Shown one piece after another: positions 32,209 through 39,820 of a stretch of DNA of 64,000 bases. Source of the DNA: Bradyrhizobium sp. (GTDB lineage: Bacteria > Pseudomonadota > Alphaproteobacteria > Rhizobiales > Xanthobacteraceae); NCBI RefSeq assembly GCF_016219575.1, contig NZ_JACRMG010000040.1:1-64000 (forward strand). The letters run 5' to 3'. How positions within the stretch are numbered: the first letter of the stretch is position 1; every line of letters starts with the position of its first letter. Position numbers and translations under genes: made by a program. The notes under the pieces were generated by a model. The model did not search any database. It was not told the DNA's origin and worked only from the letters and a program-made list of their open reading frames with translations.

Positions 32209-33195
32209 TCAGTCCATGCTGATCCCGGCGTCCTTGATGACCTTTGCCCAGCGCGCAATTTCCCGGGGCAGCATGCCGGCGAGATATTCCGGCGTGCGCT
32301 GCTCCGGCGGAACGACCTCCAGCCCAAGCGCTTGCATTTTCGTCCGGATGTCGGGCCGCTCGAGCATTTCCTGCAGCGCCCTGTTCATCTTCTGAACGAT
32401 GGGCTGCGGCGTCCCCCTGGGAAAGAAGAAGCCGTTCCAGACGGTGGCTTCCACTCCCGCAAGGCCCTGCTCGGCGGTGGTCGGAATATCCGGAATGTTC
32501 GGCGCACGCTTGGCTGCCATCACAGCAATGGCCTTGACGCTTCCACCCTTCACTTGCGCCGCGCCGGTTTGAATCGTGTCGCACATGTAGTCGATACGGC
32601 CGCCGATCAGGTCCTGCATCGCGCCGCCGGCACCGCGATAAGGCACGTGCGTAACGTCGACGCCGAGCGCGAGATTGAGCCGCGCGCAGGGCAGATGAGT
32701 GCCGGAGCCGATGCCGGCAGACCCGAACCTCAACTGGGCCTGGTTCGCCTTCACATAGGCAATGAACTGCCCGAGATTGTCGGCGGGAAAGTCCTTCCGC
32801 ACGATCAGGATGCGCGGGGATTCGGAAACCAAGCCGACCGGAGCAAAATCGTCGACGGCGTTGTAGGGAATCTTCTTGAACAGGGACTGGCTGTAGGCGT
32901 GCGTTCCGGAATTGCCGATCAGCAGCGTGTAGCCATCGGGGGCGGCCTTGGCGACCCGCGCGCTGCCAACCGTGCCGGACGCCGCGCCGACATTCTCCAC
33001 CACGACGGATTGCCCGAGAATTTCGCCGAGAACGAGGGCCTGCAGCCGGGCGTTGGCGTCGATGCCGCCGCCGGCCGTGAAGGGGACGATCAGCGTCACC
33101 GGCCGGGTGGGCCAATCGGTCGTCTGCGCTTCCGCGAGCGCGCACATGCCGGCGAGCGCAACCGCCACTCCGATCAGGTTTGCTGTTCTCCGCAT
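32209..33195 (-). CDS. Bug-family solute-binding protein
   Basis: 328 residues with a signal peptide (MRRTANLIGVAVALAGMCAL) and the Bug fold signatures WPTRPVTLIVPFTAGGGIDA, FGSAGIGSGTHLPCARLN and HVPYRGAGGAMQDLIGGRID. GGAGGAG precedes the ATG at 33195. An orphan receptor: no TctAB genes adjoin. Only distantly similar to the Bug protein at 19-20 kb. Confidence 0.93.
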   Translation of the reverse strand: MRRTANLIGVAVALAGMCALAEAQTTDWPTRPVTLIVPFTAGGGIDANARLQALVLGEILGQSVVVENVGAASGTVGSARVAKAAPDGYTLLIGNSGTHAYSQSLFKKIPYNAVDDFAPVGLVSESPRILIVRKDFPADNLGQFIAYVKANQAQLRFGSAGIGSGTHLPCARLNLALGVDVTHVPYRGAGGAMQDLIGGRIDYMCDTIQTGAAQVKGGSVKAIAVMAAKRAPNIPDIPTTAEQGLAGVEATVWNGFFFPRGTPQPIVQKMNRALQEMLERPDIRTKMQALGLEVVPPEQRTPEYLAGMLPREIARWAKVIKDAGISMD

Positions 33196-33427
33196 CCGGC
33201 TCCTCCCTGCGCGCAGATCGAAGCGATACAGGATCGCCCGTCTCAAGCGAAGCAGAAGCCGGGTCGACCGGCCGCCGGAGCCCGACCGTCAAGGCAACGC
33301 GCCGATCGCCCTTGGTACGGTGGGATCGTTCTCAATGCCGTGCGATTTCGGCCGGGGCCAGGGTCCCGACCGACACAGGCGAATCCGCTTCGAAACAGAT
33401 CGGATCGAGCAAATTTGGCGCGACGGG

Positions 33428-33568
33428 TCAGCCGGCGCGATTGCCCTGACGACGCGGTTTCGAAGCCTGTTCCATTTCCCAAAATGCCCAAACGAGTGCC
33501 GCGCCAAGGCCGGTGACGACGCCAAGGAACAGCAGGGTCAGGGCTGGGGCTGAGAGCGTGGTCAGCAT
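33428..33568 (-). CDS. Single-pass membrane microprotein, 46 aa
   Basis: The frame reads MLTTLSAPALTLLFLGVVTG, continues hydrophobic through VWAFWEME and ends with a basic tail SKPRRQGNRAG. GAGGGGGGA precedes the ATG closely. The single helix with a positive tail suggests an inner-membrane protein with its C-terminus in the cytoplasm. It lies upstream of the Bug receptor on the same strand, 232 bp away. No family recognised. Confidence 0.65.
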   Translation of the reverse strand: MLTTLSAPALTLLFLGVVTGLGAALVWAFWEMEQASKPRRQGNRAG

Positions 33569-33708
33569 TCCCCCCTCACATTGCTAGCTGAGCGATGCAA
33601 GCCGCGTACCGACCGGGGCACGCGAACGCGCGAGTACACCATGGCAGCCTACTCCTACTAAAGTCGTAGGTGAGCGTGGCAAATCAGCCCGCCAAGATGT
33701 CTCACGCA

Positions 33709-33868
33709 TCAGTTGCAGACCTGAACCGGCCGCAGCACCCAGCCATAGGGCGTCGGGATGCGCCGCTGGACGATGGTGCAGCCGCCCGCCGTCACCGCAA
33801 TAGCCGCCGGCGTTGTGGATGTAGTTGCCGTCGTAGTCGCCCCGGCCCGCGGCAGCGTTCCGCTTCGC
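33709..33868 (-). pseudogene. Frameshifted remnant of a small Gly/Tyr-rich secreted protein
   Basis: One frame reads GDYDGNYIHNAGGYCGDGG and the next frame, without a break, GCTIVQRRIPTPYGWVLRPV then QVCN and a stop. These join into the C-terminal half of a typical small rhizobial exported protein if one C of the run at 33786-33788 is removed. No signal peptide or start is found upstream, where an in-frame stop lies at 33869-33871. A broken gene is likely; a sequencing error explains only the frameshift. Confidence 0.55.
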
Positions 33869-33967
33869 TCACATCTGCGCGACCATCGCCCACTTGTCGC
33901 AGCTGCCGCGCCGGCAGATGCTCGCAACAATGGATTTCCGTTGCGATACAGAGGTTAGGACCAGCCT

Positions 33968-34195
33968 GTGCGCAAACTGATCGAATTCGACGACGACACC
34001 TTTGCCAAGCTGAAGCAGCTGGCACGCGACCGCATGGGGACGTTGCAGGAATTGGCGGACGAGGCCTTCGCAGACCTGTTGAAGAAACACGGCATTCCCA
34101 TTGATCTCAGGGATGCCTTGAAGAAGAGCGCGGCCGGCGCCGGGCCGCCCGCGAAGCAGGCCGGAGCTGCCGGCAAGGCCGGAAAAAGGAAATAG
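33968..34195 (+). CDS. Small ribbon-helix-helix-like protein, 75 aa
   Basis: GTG start with TTAGGA upstream. Residues 1-42 have the strand-helix-helix pattern of RHH DNA-binding domains (RKLIEFDDDTFAKLKQLARD then GTLQELADEAFADLLKKHG). The tail (about 50-75) is Ala/Gly/Lys-rich and likely contacts nucleic acid non-specifically. No toxin gene adjoins, so a regulator is more likely than an antitoxin. Confidence 0.65.
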   Translation: MRKLIEFDDDTFAKLKQLARDRMGTLQELADEAFADLLKKHGIPIDLRDALKKSAAGAGPPAKQAGAAGKAGKRK

Positions 34196-34205
34196 TGGAG
34201 ACCGC

Positions 34206-34736
34206 TTAGCCGATCTTCTTCAGCCCCTTTTTGAATTGCGGGCCCCTGATCTGGTACGATTTCGCGGCGCGACCCATCGCGGTGGACTGCTCCGGAGTCA
34301 GCGTGCGGATGACGCGCGCGGGCGAACCGATGATCAGCGAATATTCCGGGAACTGCTTGCCCTCGGTAATCACGGAGCCGGCGCCGACCACGGCGCCGCG
34401 GCCGATCTTCGCCCCGTTCATCACGATCGATCCCATGCCGACCAGCGAGTCGTCCTCCAGCGTGCAGCCGTGCAGGATCACATTGTGGCCGACGGTGACG
34501 TTGCTGCCGATCACAAGCGGGAAGCCGGGGTCGGTGTGGCAGGTCGAATTGTCCTGGATGTTGGAGCCTTCGCCGACCTCGATCCACTCATTGTCGCCGC
34601 GCAGCACCGCGCCAAACCAGACCGAGGCGGACTTCAAGAGCCGCACCTTGCCGATCACGACCGCGGTGTCGGCAATGTAATAGCTTCCGTCCGAGGGAAG
34701 GTCGGGCCCCTGCCCGTCAAGTTCGTAGATCGCCAT
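34206..34736 (-). CDS. Gamma-class carbonic anhydrase-family protein
   Basis: 176 residues forming a left-handed beta-helix of hexapeptide repeats with a C-terminal helix. Zinc-ligand-type histidines appear in NSTCHTDPGFP and VTVGHNVILHG (HxxxxH spacing as in the family). Members may hydrate CO2 or serve unknown acyl or metal roles. Its ribosome binding site GGGAG is enclosed in a perfect 8-bp hairpin at 34741-34760. Confidence 0.92.
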   Translation of the reverse strand: MAIYELDGQGPDLPSDGSYYIADTAVVIGKVRLLKSASVWFGAVLRGDNEWIEVGEGSNIQDNSTCHTDPGFPLVIGSNVTVGHNVILHGCTLEDDSLVGMGSIVMNGAKIGRGAVVGAGSVITEGKQFPEYSLIIGSPARVIRTLTPEQSTAMGRAAKSYQIRGPQFKKGLKKIG

Positions 34737-34740
34737 GAAT

Positions 34741-34760
34741 GTCTCCCGTTGGCGGGAGAC
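34741..34760 (-). promoter_or_regulatory. Hairpin sequestering the ribosome binding site of the gamma-carbonic anhydrase gene
   Basis: In the mRNA sense the sequence is GTCTCCCG-CCAA-CGGGAGAC followed by ATTC and ATG. The Shine-Dalgarno GGGAG, 6 nt before the start codon, is wholly within the 3' arm of a perfect 8-bp stem. Translation would require melting or displacement of the hairpin, as in RNA thermometers and similar switches. Confidence 0.6.
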
Positions 34761-34775
34761 ATAAGCATGCCAATC

Positions 34776-34847
34776 AAAGCGTTTTCAAGCGAAGCCTGTC
34801 CCGCACTTGATGCGGGATGGGGACCGGTTCGCGTGAAGAAAACGCGT
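34776..34847. repeat. Dispersed intergenic repeat, copy with insertion
   Basis: AAGCGTTTTCAAGCGAAG at the left and GACCGGTTCGCGTGAAG followed by AAAACGCGTC at the right are both found, in reverse orientation, at 49480-49527. Here about 27 bp (containing CCCGCAC-TTGA-TGCGGGA-like symmetry) sit between the two blocks. Confidence 0.65.
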
Positions 34848-34862
34848 CTACCAAGAGACCGA

Positions 34863-35192
34863 TCAGGCCAGCAGGCCGGCGGCGCGCAGGGTCATCAGGA
34901 AAAACGTGCCGGACATCAGGCTCCAGAAGCCGGCGATGACGGTTGCCATCATCACGAACTCGAAACGGCGACGCTCGACCCTGGCTCCGATCAGCGTATT
35001 GCGCATGATGATGAAGGGCGCGGCGAACACCAGAAACGGCACGGCTGCAAAAGCCTTCGGCACGACGCCCTCGTTGAGCAGGCCGAAGCCGGCCGGCCGC
35101 CGCGCAAACGCCTGGTAACCACTGGCCAGCGCGCCGGCAAAGGCAAAGCCGATGGCGAGCGAGAGAAAGGAATTCAACGCTTCGGGCGGCAT
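34863..35192 (-). CDS. Small inner-membrane protein, 109 aa
   Basis: Three hydrophobic segments (SLAIGFAFAGALASGYQAF; VPFLVFAAPFIIMRNTLIG; FVMMATVIAGFWSLMSGTFF) joined by short basic loops. I recognise the type from Bradyrhizobium and relatives but know no function. It is the gene upstream of the gamma-carbonic anhydrase on the same strand, separated by the dispersed repeat at 34776-34847. Confidence 0.8.
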   Translation of the reverse strand: MPPEALNSFLSLAIGFAFAGALASGYQAFARRPAGFGLLNEGVVPKAFAAVPFLVFAAPFIIMRNTLIGARVERRRFEFVMMATVIAGFWSLMSGTFFLMTLRAAGLLA

Positions 35193-35353
35193 CGACGCAA
35201 CTCACTGCTGACTTCAGGAAACGCGCGTTTGATGTCGCAAAAACCGGCGGCCCGCGCCACACTATCCTTAAGGAAAGGTTAACAGCGCAATGTCGCCCGC
35301 ATGGCTAATGCAGGCGAGCTGCCTCGCGAAACCGTGCGGAATCGCGACCGCGC

Positions 35354-36112
35354 ATGGCATATTCATCAGGTGATTCGAACCTTTGCGACGATGGCCCGCG
35401 CATGACACTGCTTTCGACGGCCCAGCACCTGGCCCGCTCCTCGCGAAGCAATCCGCGCGCGCACCTCGTTCCGATCGCCGTCGGAGGCGCCCTTGCCGCG
35501 GGCGCGATCGCGCTGGTGGCCTATCTGTTGTGGCCGACCTGGGGCACCGATCCGGCGCGCGGACCCGGACGTCTTCCCGTCAGCGTCGGCGGCACGCTGT
35601 TCAACGTGCCGACCGCGGCGATCCGGCGCAAGATCCAGCGCCATTCCGGGCCTCAGGAGCGCGTCGATCTCTCCTTCACGTTCCCCTCGCTCGAGCCGCC
35701 CGAAGCGCCGAAACATGTCAGCGCCGACACCGTGGAAGAGCAGCCGCAGCCGATCGACCGCATCTTCGTGTCGATTTCGGCGCACCGCGACTCGCTCGCA
35801 CCCGACATGCGCGTACGCACGATATATCCGCGCTATCTCGAACAGGCGTCAACGCCGGTCGAGGACGGGCTCACCCTGCGCGCGTTCAAGGACGGCTCGC
35901 CCTATGGCAGCGAGGATCTGTTCGTCGCGACCAACCCGGCACTGACCGCGCGCTGCACCCGCGATGCGGCGACCCCCGGCATGTGCCTGAGCGAGCGCCG
36001 CATCGACGGCGCCGACCTCACCTTCCGCTTTCCGCGCAGCTGGCTCGCGCAATGGCGCGACGTCGCGAACGCGATGGAGCGCCTGACGGTGCAGATGTAT
36101 GGAAGGAAGTAG
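35354..36112 (+). CDS. Membrane-anchored hypothetical protein, 252 aa
   Basis: One membrane helix (about 40-60, IAVGGALAAGAIALVAYLL) precedes a soluble domain of about 190 residues beginning WPTWGTDPARGPGRLPVSVG, with RDSLAPDMRVRTIYPRYLE in the middle. Two cysteines (in ARCTRD and GMCLSE) may form a periplasmic disulfide. An alternative start, MTLLSTAQ, lies 16 codons in. No known family. Confidence 0.75.
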   Translation: MAYSSGDSNLCDDGPRMTLLSTAQHLARSSRSNPRAHLVPIAVGGALAAGAIALVAYLLWPTWGTDPARGPGRLPVSVGGTLFNVPTAAIRRKIQRHSGPQERVDLSFTFPSLEPPEAPKHVSADTVEEQPQPIDRIFVSISAHRDSLAPDMRVRTIYPRYLEQASTPVEDGLTLRAFKDGSPYGSEDLFVATNPALTARCTRDAATPGMCLSERRIDGADLTFRFPRSWLAQWRDVANAMERLTVQMYGRK

Positions 36113-36121
36113 TTGTTGTCG

Positions 36122-36139
36122 CCCCGGCGAAAGCCGGGG
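36122..36139 (+). terminator. GAAA-tetraloop hairpin after the 252-aa gene
   Basis: CCCCGGC-GAAA-GCCGGGG, a 7-bp stem with a GNRA tetraloop, 9 bp after the stop codon. No T-run, but the position suits transcript-end stabilisation. Confidence 0.5.
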
Positions 36140-36217
36140 CCCATAACCACAGCTTTCGGAGTTCGGCGACGCTGGAGTTCCAGCCCTTTCCACCAATCAA
36201 CATCGGTGATTATCGGT

Positions 36218-36233
36218 CCCGGCTTTCGCCGGG
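36218..36233 (-). terminator. GAAA-tetraloop hairpin after the DUF3126 gene
   Basis: Read on the minus strand: CCCGGC-GAAA-GCCGGG, 20 bp after the DUF3126 stop. It mirrors the hairpin at 36122-36139, so each convergent gene has its own sense-strand GNRA hairpin. Confidence 0.5.
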
Positions 36234-36253
36234 AGGACAGCGAGGGCCGAGCC

Positions 36254-36466
36254 TTACTCCATCAGATCCTCTTCCAGGATCGCCATCTGGAACTGGAACG
36301 AGCGGTCGTCATCCTCGTCGTCGACGAACAGCACGCCGATGAATTCCTCGCCGATATAGACCTCGGCGGAATCGTCCTTCTTCGGCCGCGGCACGACGCG
36401 GATCTTGGGATTGCCGAACACGCGCTTGAGATAGGCGTCGAGCTTCCTGACTTCCTGAACGTCCAC
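36254..36466 (-). CDS. DUF3126-family protein, 70 aa
   Basis: Complete member of the small alphaproteobacterial DUF3126 family: VRKLDAYLKRVFGNPKIRVV, then AEVYIGEEFIGVLF and an acidic C-terminus (DDEDDDRSFQFQMAILEEDL). Function is unknown; it lies close behind cysE in the same orientation (about 135 bp), an arrangement I associate with rhizobia. Confidence 0.92.
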   Translation of the reverse strand: MDVQEVRKLDAYLKRVFGNPKIRVVPRPKKDDSAEVYIGEEFIGVLFVDDEDDDRSFQFQMAILEEDLME

Positions 36467-36600
36467 GGCAGTTCTCCAATCGGATCTTGTTTTCCGAGCG
36501 AGGTTTTAGGACGACGCGACGCCAACCGCCAGCCGTTTCAGGCAAAAAACAACGGTTCAAAACGTGTGGAAAATCAAAGCCAGAGGTCGCGATCCCGAAT

Positions 36601-37428
36601 CTAGAGACCTATGGCGTTGATCATCTGATCCATGGTGCGTGACGGCTCGGCGCAGCCCGCCTCGCCCACGATCTTGGCAGGCACGCCCGCGACCGTGACG
36701 TTGTGCGGCACCGGCTTCACCACGACCGAGCCCGCCGCGATGCGCGCGCAATGGCCGACCTCGATATTGCCGAGAATTTTGGCACCCGCGCCGATCAGCA
36801 CGCCGTGGCGAATCTTGGGATGACGATCCTCGTTCTCCTTGCCGGTGCCGCCGAGCGTGACGCCGTGCAGGATCGAGACGTCGTCCTCGATCACCGCGGT
36901 CTCGCCGCAGACGAATCCGGTGGCGTGGTCGAGGAAGATGCCGCGGCCGATGCGGGCCGCGGGATTGATGTCGGTCTGGAATACCGCCGACGAGCGGCTC
37001 TGGAGGTAATAGGCGAAGTCCTTGCGGCCCTTCTTGTAAAGCCAGTGCGCCAGACGATGGGTCTGCAGCGCGTGGAACCCCTTGAAGTAGAGCAGCGGGT
37101 CGATGAAGCGGGACGTCGCGGGGTCGCGGTCATAGACGGCGACGAGGTCGGCGCGGAAGGCGTTGCCGATATCGGGTTCGTCGCGCAGCGCCTCGTCATA
37201 GGTCTGGCGGATCAGGTCGCCGGAGAGCGCGGCATGGTCGAGCCGTTCGGCCAGCCGGTGCACCACCGAATGTTCGAGCCGGTCGTGATGCAGCACGGTG
37301 GAGAAGATGAAAGTGGCAAGCTCGGGCTCGCGGCGGACAATGTCCTCGGCCTCGCCGCGGATGCGCTCCCAGATCGGATCGAGCGCGGCCAGCTTGCCGC
37401 CCTGCGGATTGACGTGATGCACGGCCAT
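36601..37428 (-). CDS. cysE: Serine O-acetyltransferase
   Basis: 275 residues. Helical N-terminal domain (about 1-150, with YFKGFHALQTHRLAHWLYKK) and left-handed beta-helix domain containing INPAARIGRGIFLDHATGFV, catalytic His-containing DHATG, and ILHGVTLGGTGKENEDRHPK. It converts L-serine and acetyl-CoA to O-acetylserine, the first step of cysteine synthesis. The C-terminal tail ends NAIGL, compatible with the Ile-terminated tail that docks into CysK. Confidence 0.96.
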   Translation of the reverse strand: MAVHHVNPQGGKLAALDPIWERIRGEAEDIVRREPELATFIFSTVLHHDRLEHSVVHRLAERLDHAALSGDLIRQTYDEALRDEPDIGNAFRADLVAVYDRDPATSRFIDPLLYFKGFHALQTHRLAHWLYKKGRKDFAYYLQSRSSAVFQTDINPAARIGRGIFLDHATGFVCGETAVIEDDVSILHGVTLGGTGKENEDRHPKIRHGVLIGAGAKILGNIEVGHCARIAAGSVVVKPVPHNVTVAGVPAKIVGEAGCAEPSRTMDQMINAIGL

Positions 37429-37690
37429 TCCAGTATCCTCGGATCGTTCTCGCTCGTCGGTTGGTTCTTATAGCACGGCAGGCGTTCCGCTGTCCCGGGC
37501 AGGCCCCCCTTAGAGTAAACCACCTCAAGAGGCCGGTCCGGCCGGCGGTCTATTCCAAGTGGTCGGATATTTTGGGAAATCAAGCCGGGTAAACCCGACT
37601 ATTGGCGGATTTCGGAACCGGCTACATTCCGGCCAAGGTGGGTCGAAAACGGGGGAACGCCACATCCATACGCATATTTTGCGCGCCCGC

Positions 37691-39028
37691 ATGGCCGAAT
37701 CCGGCCTGATCTGGGCCGCCGCCATCGCCATTCCAATCTTGCTGGTCGCGCCTGCGATCTGGAATGGCTATCCGCTGCTCCAGTACGATACCGGCGGGTA
37801 TTTGGCGCGCTGGTACGAGGGCTATCTGGTGCCGAGCCGGTCGACGGTGTTCGGGCTCTATTTGCATTTCGGCGAGGGCTCCTCGTTCTGGATCAATCTC
37901 GGCATCCAGGCGCTCGCGACTTTCTGGATCCTGCAGCTGACGCTGCGCGTGCTCGGCATGAGCGAGCCGCTGCGGCTGCTAGGGATCGGCCTCGTGCTGG
38001 TGCTGACGACGTCCCTGCCCTGGCTCGCCAGCATGCTTCTCACCGATATCTTCGCAGGGCTTTCGGTGCTGGCGCTGTACATCCTGGTGCTGCATGGCAA
38101 GCGCATTTCCGGGATCGAGAAATGCGCGCTGTTCGCCTTCGTCGCCTTTTCGGCCTCGACCCACAGCGCGACGCTGGCGGTGCTGCTCGGGCTGTGCGCC
38201 CTCGGCTCGATCGCCTGGCTCTTCCTGCGCGACCGCATCCCCGGGGCCGGATTGCTGCAGGCGTGGCTCTCGCTCGTCGCGGGTGCCGGCATGCTGCTGT
38301 CGGCGAACCTCGCGCTGTCGGGAGAGCTGGCCTGGACGCCGGGCGGCTACGGCGTCACCTTCGGGCGCATGCTGCAGGACGGCATCGTCACCAAATATCT
38401 GCGCGATCACTGCCCGCGCGAGAAACTGAAGCTCTGTCCCTACCGCAACGAGCTGCCGGCCACCGCCGACCAGTTCCTGTGGGGCCACAGCATGTTCGAC
38501 ACGCTCGGCCGCTTCAAGGGATTGAACGACGAGATGGAGCATATCGTGCGGCGCTCGCTCGCCGAATATCCGGCCTGGCAGGCAAAGGCGGCACTTGTAG
38601 CGACGGCAAGACAATTGACGATGCTCGCGACCGGTGAAGGCACCAATGCCTGGATCGGGCACACCTATGGAATCATCGAGCGCTTCATCCCCTCCCAGGT
38701 CAAGCCGATGCGCGCCGCAAACCAGCAGCGCTGGCAGTTCGACTTCACCGAGATCAATTACCTCCACGTGCCGATAGGGCTGGCCTCCATGCTGCTGCTG
38801 GCGGCGATCTTCGGCTGGCGCTGGTGGTGGCGCGGGTTCGACGATCTCACCCTGCTGGCGGCGACCGTCAGCCTTGCCGTGCTCGGCAATGCCTTCGTGT
38901 GCGCGGTCATATCGGGCCCGCACGACCGTTACGGCGCCCGGCTGGCATGGGTCGCGACCACAGTGGTGCTGATCGCGGCGATCAGGAGCTTGTCCGGCGA
39001 CGACGAGCGCAGCTCACGGGCGCTGTGA
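37691..39028 (+). CDS. Multi-pass membrane protein, 445 aa, unknown function
   Basis: About nine hydrophobic segments; a periplasmic loop after TM1 carries YPLLQYDTGGYLARWYEG, reminiscent of the early loop of GT39/GT83-type lipid-linked-sugar transferases, and a long loop (about 235-350) precedes the last helices. Related proteins are common in Bradyrhizobium without assigned function. Start MAESGLIWAAA at 37691; the frame is open upstream but carries no coding signal. The 3' end overlaps the convergent hydrolase gene by 15 bp. Confidence 0.75.
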   Translation: MAESGLIWAAAIAIPILLVAPAIWNGYPLLQYDTGGYLARWYEGYLVPSRSTVFGLYLHFGEGSSFWINLGIQALATFWILQLTLRVLGMSEPLRLLGIGLVLVLTTSLPWLASMLLTDIFAGLSVLALYILVLHGKRISGIEKCALFAFVAFSASTHSATLAVLLGLCALGSIAWLFLRDRIPGAGLLQAWLSLVAGAGMLLSANLALSGELAWTPGGYGVTFGRMLQDGIVTKYLRDHCPREKLKLCPYRNELPATADQFLWGHSMFDTLGRFKGLNDEMEHIVRRSLAEYPAWQAKAALVATARQLTMLATGEGTNAWIGHTYGIIERFIPSQVKPMRAANQQRWQFDFTEINYLHVPIGLASMLLLAAIFGWRWWWRGFDDLTLLAATVSLAVLGNAFVCAVISGPHDRYGARLAWVATTVVLIAAIRSLSGDDERSSRAL

Positions 39029-39772
39029 GAGGAATTCGGCGACGCCGGACTTGTAGACCTTGTCGCCGACCGCGCGCATGTGGTCGCGGCCCGGAATATC
39101 CAGCACCTTCGAGCCCGGAATGATCTCGCCGAGCGCCTGAGCGGAGCCGGCGATCTCGTCCATGGTGCCGACCGCGATCAGCGTCGGCACGGAAATGGCG
39201 GCCGCCTCCTCGCGCGTCATCAGCCGCCGCGAGCCGCGAAGACATGCGACGAGCGCGAGTCGATCGGAGCGGGTCTGATCCGCAAATGCGCGAAAGGTGC
39301 GGCCGACGGGATCGCTGACGTCGTCCAGCGACGGCGCCTCCAGCGCCTCGGCCACGTTCTCGCCGGGGCCGCCGCCGGTGATCATGCCGATGCCGATGCC
39401 GCCGAGTATGATCGAGCGCAGCCGCTGCGGCGCTTGCAGCGCCAGCAGCGCGGTCATGCGCGCGCCCAGCGAATAGCCCATGACGTCGGCCCGCGCGATG
39501 CCGAGATGGTCCATCAGCGCAAACACGTCGCTCGCCATGATCGATATCTCATACTGCGCGGAGTCGTAGAGCTTCGAAGACTCGCCATGGCCGCGATTGT
39601 CGAGCGCGATGACGCGCCGTCCCAGCCGCTTCAGCTCCGATACCCAGCCGGGATAGGCCCAGTTGACGTTCTTGGTGGAGGCAAAGCCGTGCACGAGCAG
39701 GATCGGTTCGCCCTCGCCTTCGTCGAGATAGGCAATCTGGACGTCACCGTGATGAAAGCTCGGCATCGGCAA
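39014..39772 (-). CDS. Alpha/beta-fold hydrolase
   Basis: 252 residues. ILLVHGFAS oxyanion region near residue 25, VIALDNRGHGESS, nucleophile elbow GYSLGARM with Ser near 100, acid in VPTLIAVGTMDEIAGS, and His in IPGRDHMRAV near 232. General esterase/hydrolase of the proline-iminopeptidase-like branch; substrate unknown. Confidence 0.9.
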   Translation of the reverse strand: MPMPSFHHGDVQIAYLDEGEGEPILLVHGFASTKNVNWAYPGWVSELKRLGRRVIALDNRGHGESSKLYDSAQYEISIMASDVFALMDHLGIARADVMGYSLGARMTALLALQAPQRLRSIILGGIGIGMITGGGPGENVAEALEAPSLDDVSDPVGRTFRAFADQTRSDRLALVACLRGSRRLMTREEAAAISVPTLIAVGTMDEIAGSAQALGEIIPGSKVLDIPGRDHMRAVGDKVYKSGVAEFLSQRP

Positions 39773-39820
39773 TTCCGTGACGGATGGAAAGATCGGTACA
39801 GATGAAAATGTCAGCCAGTC

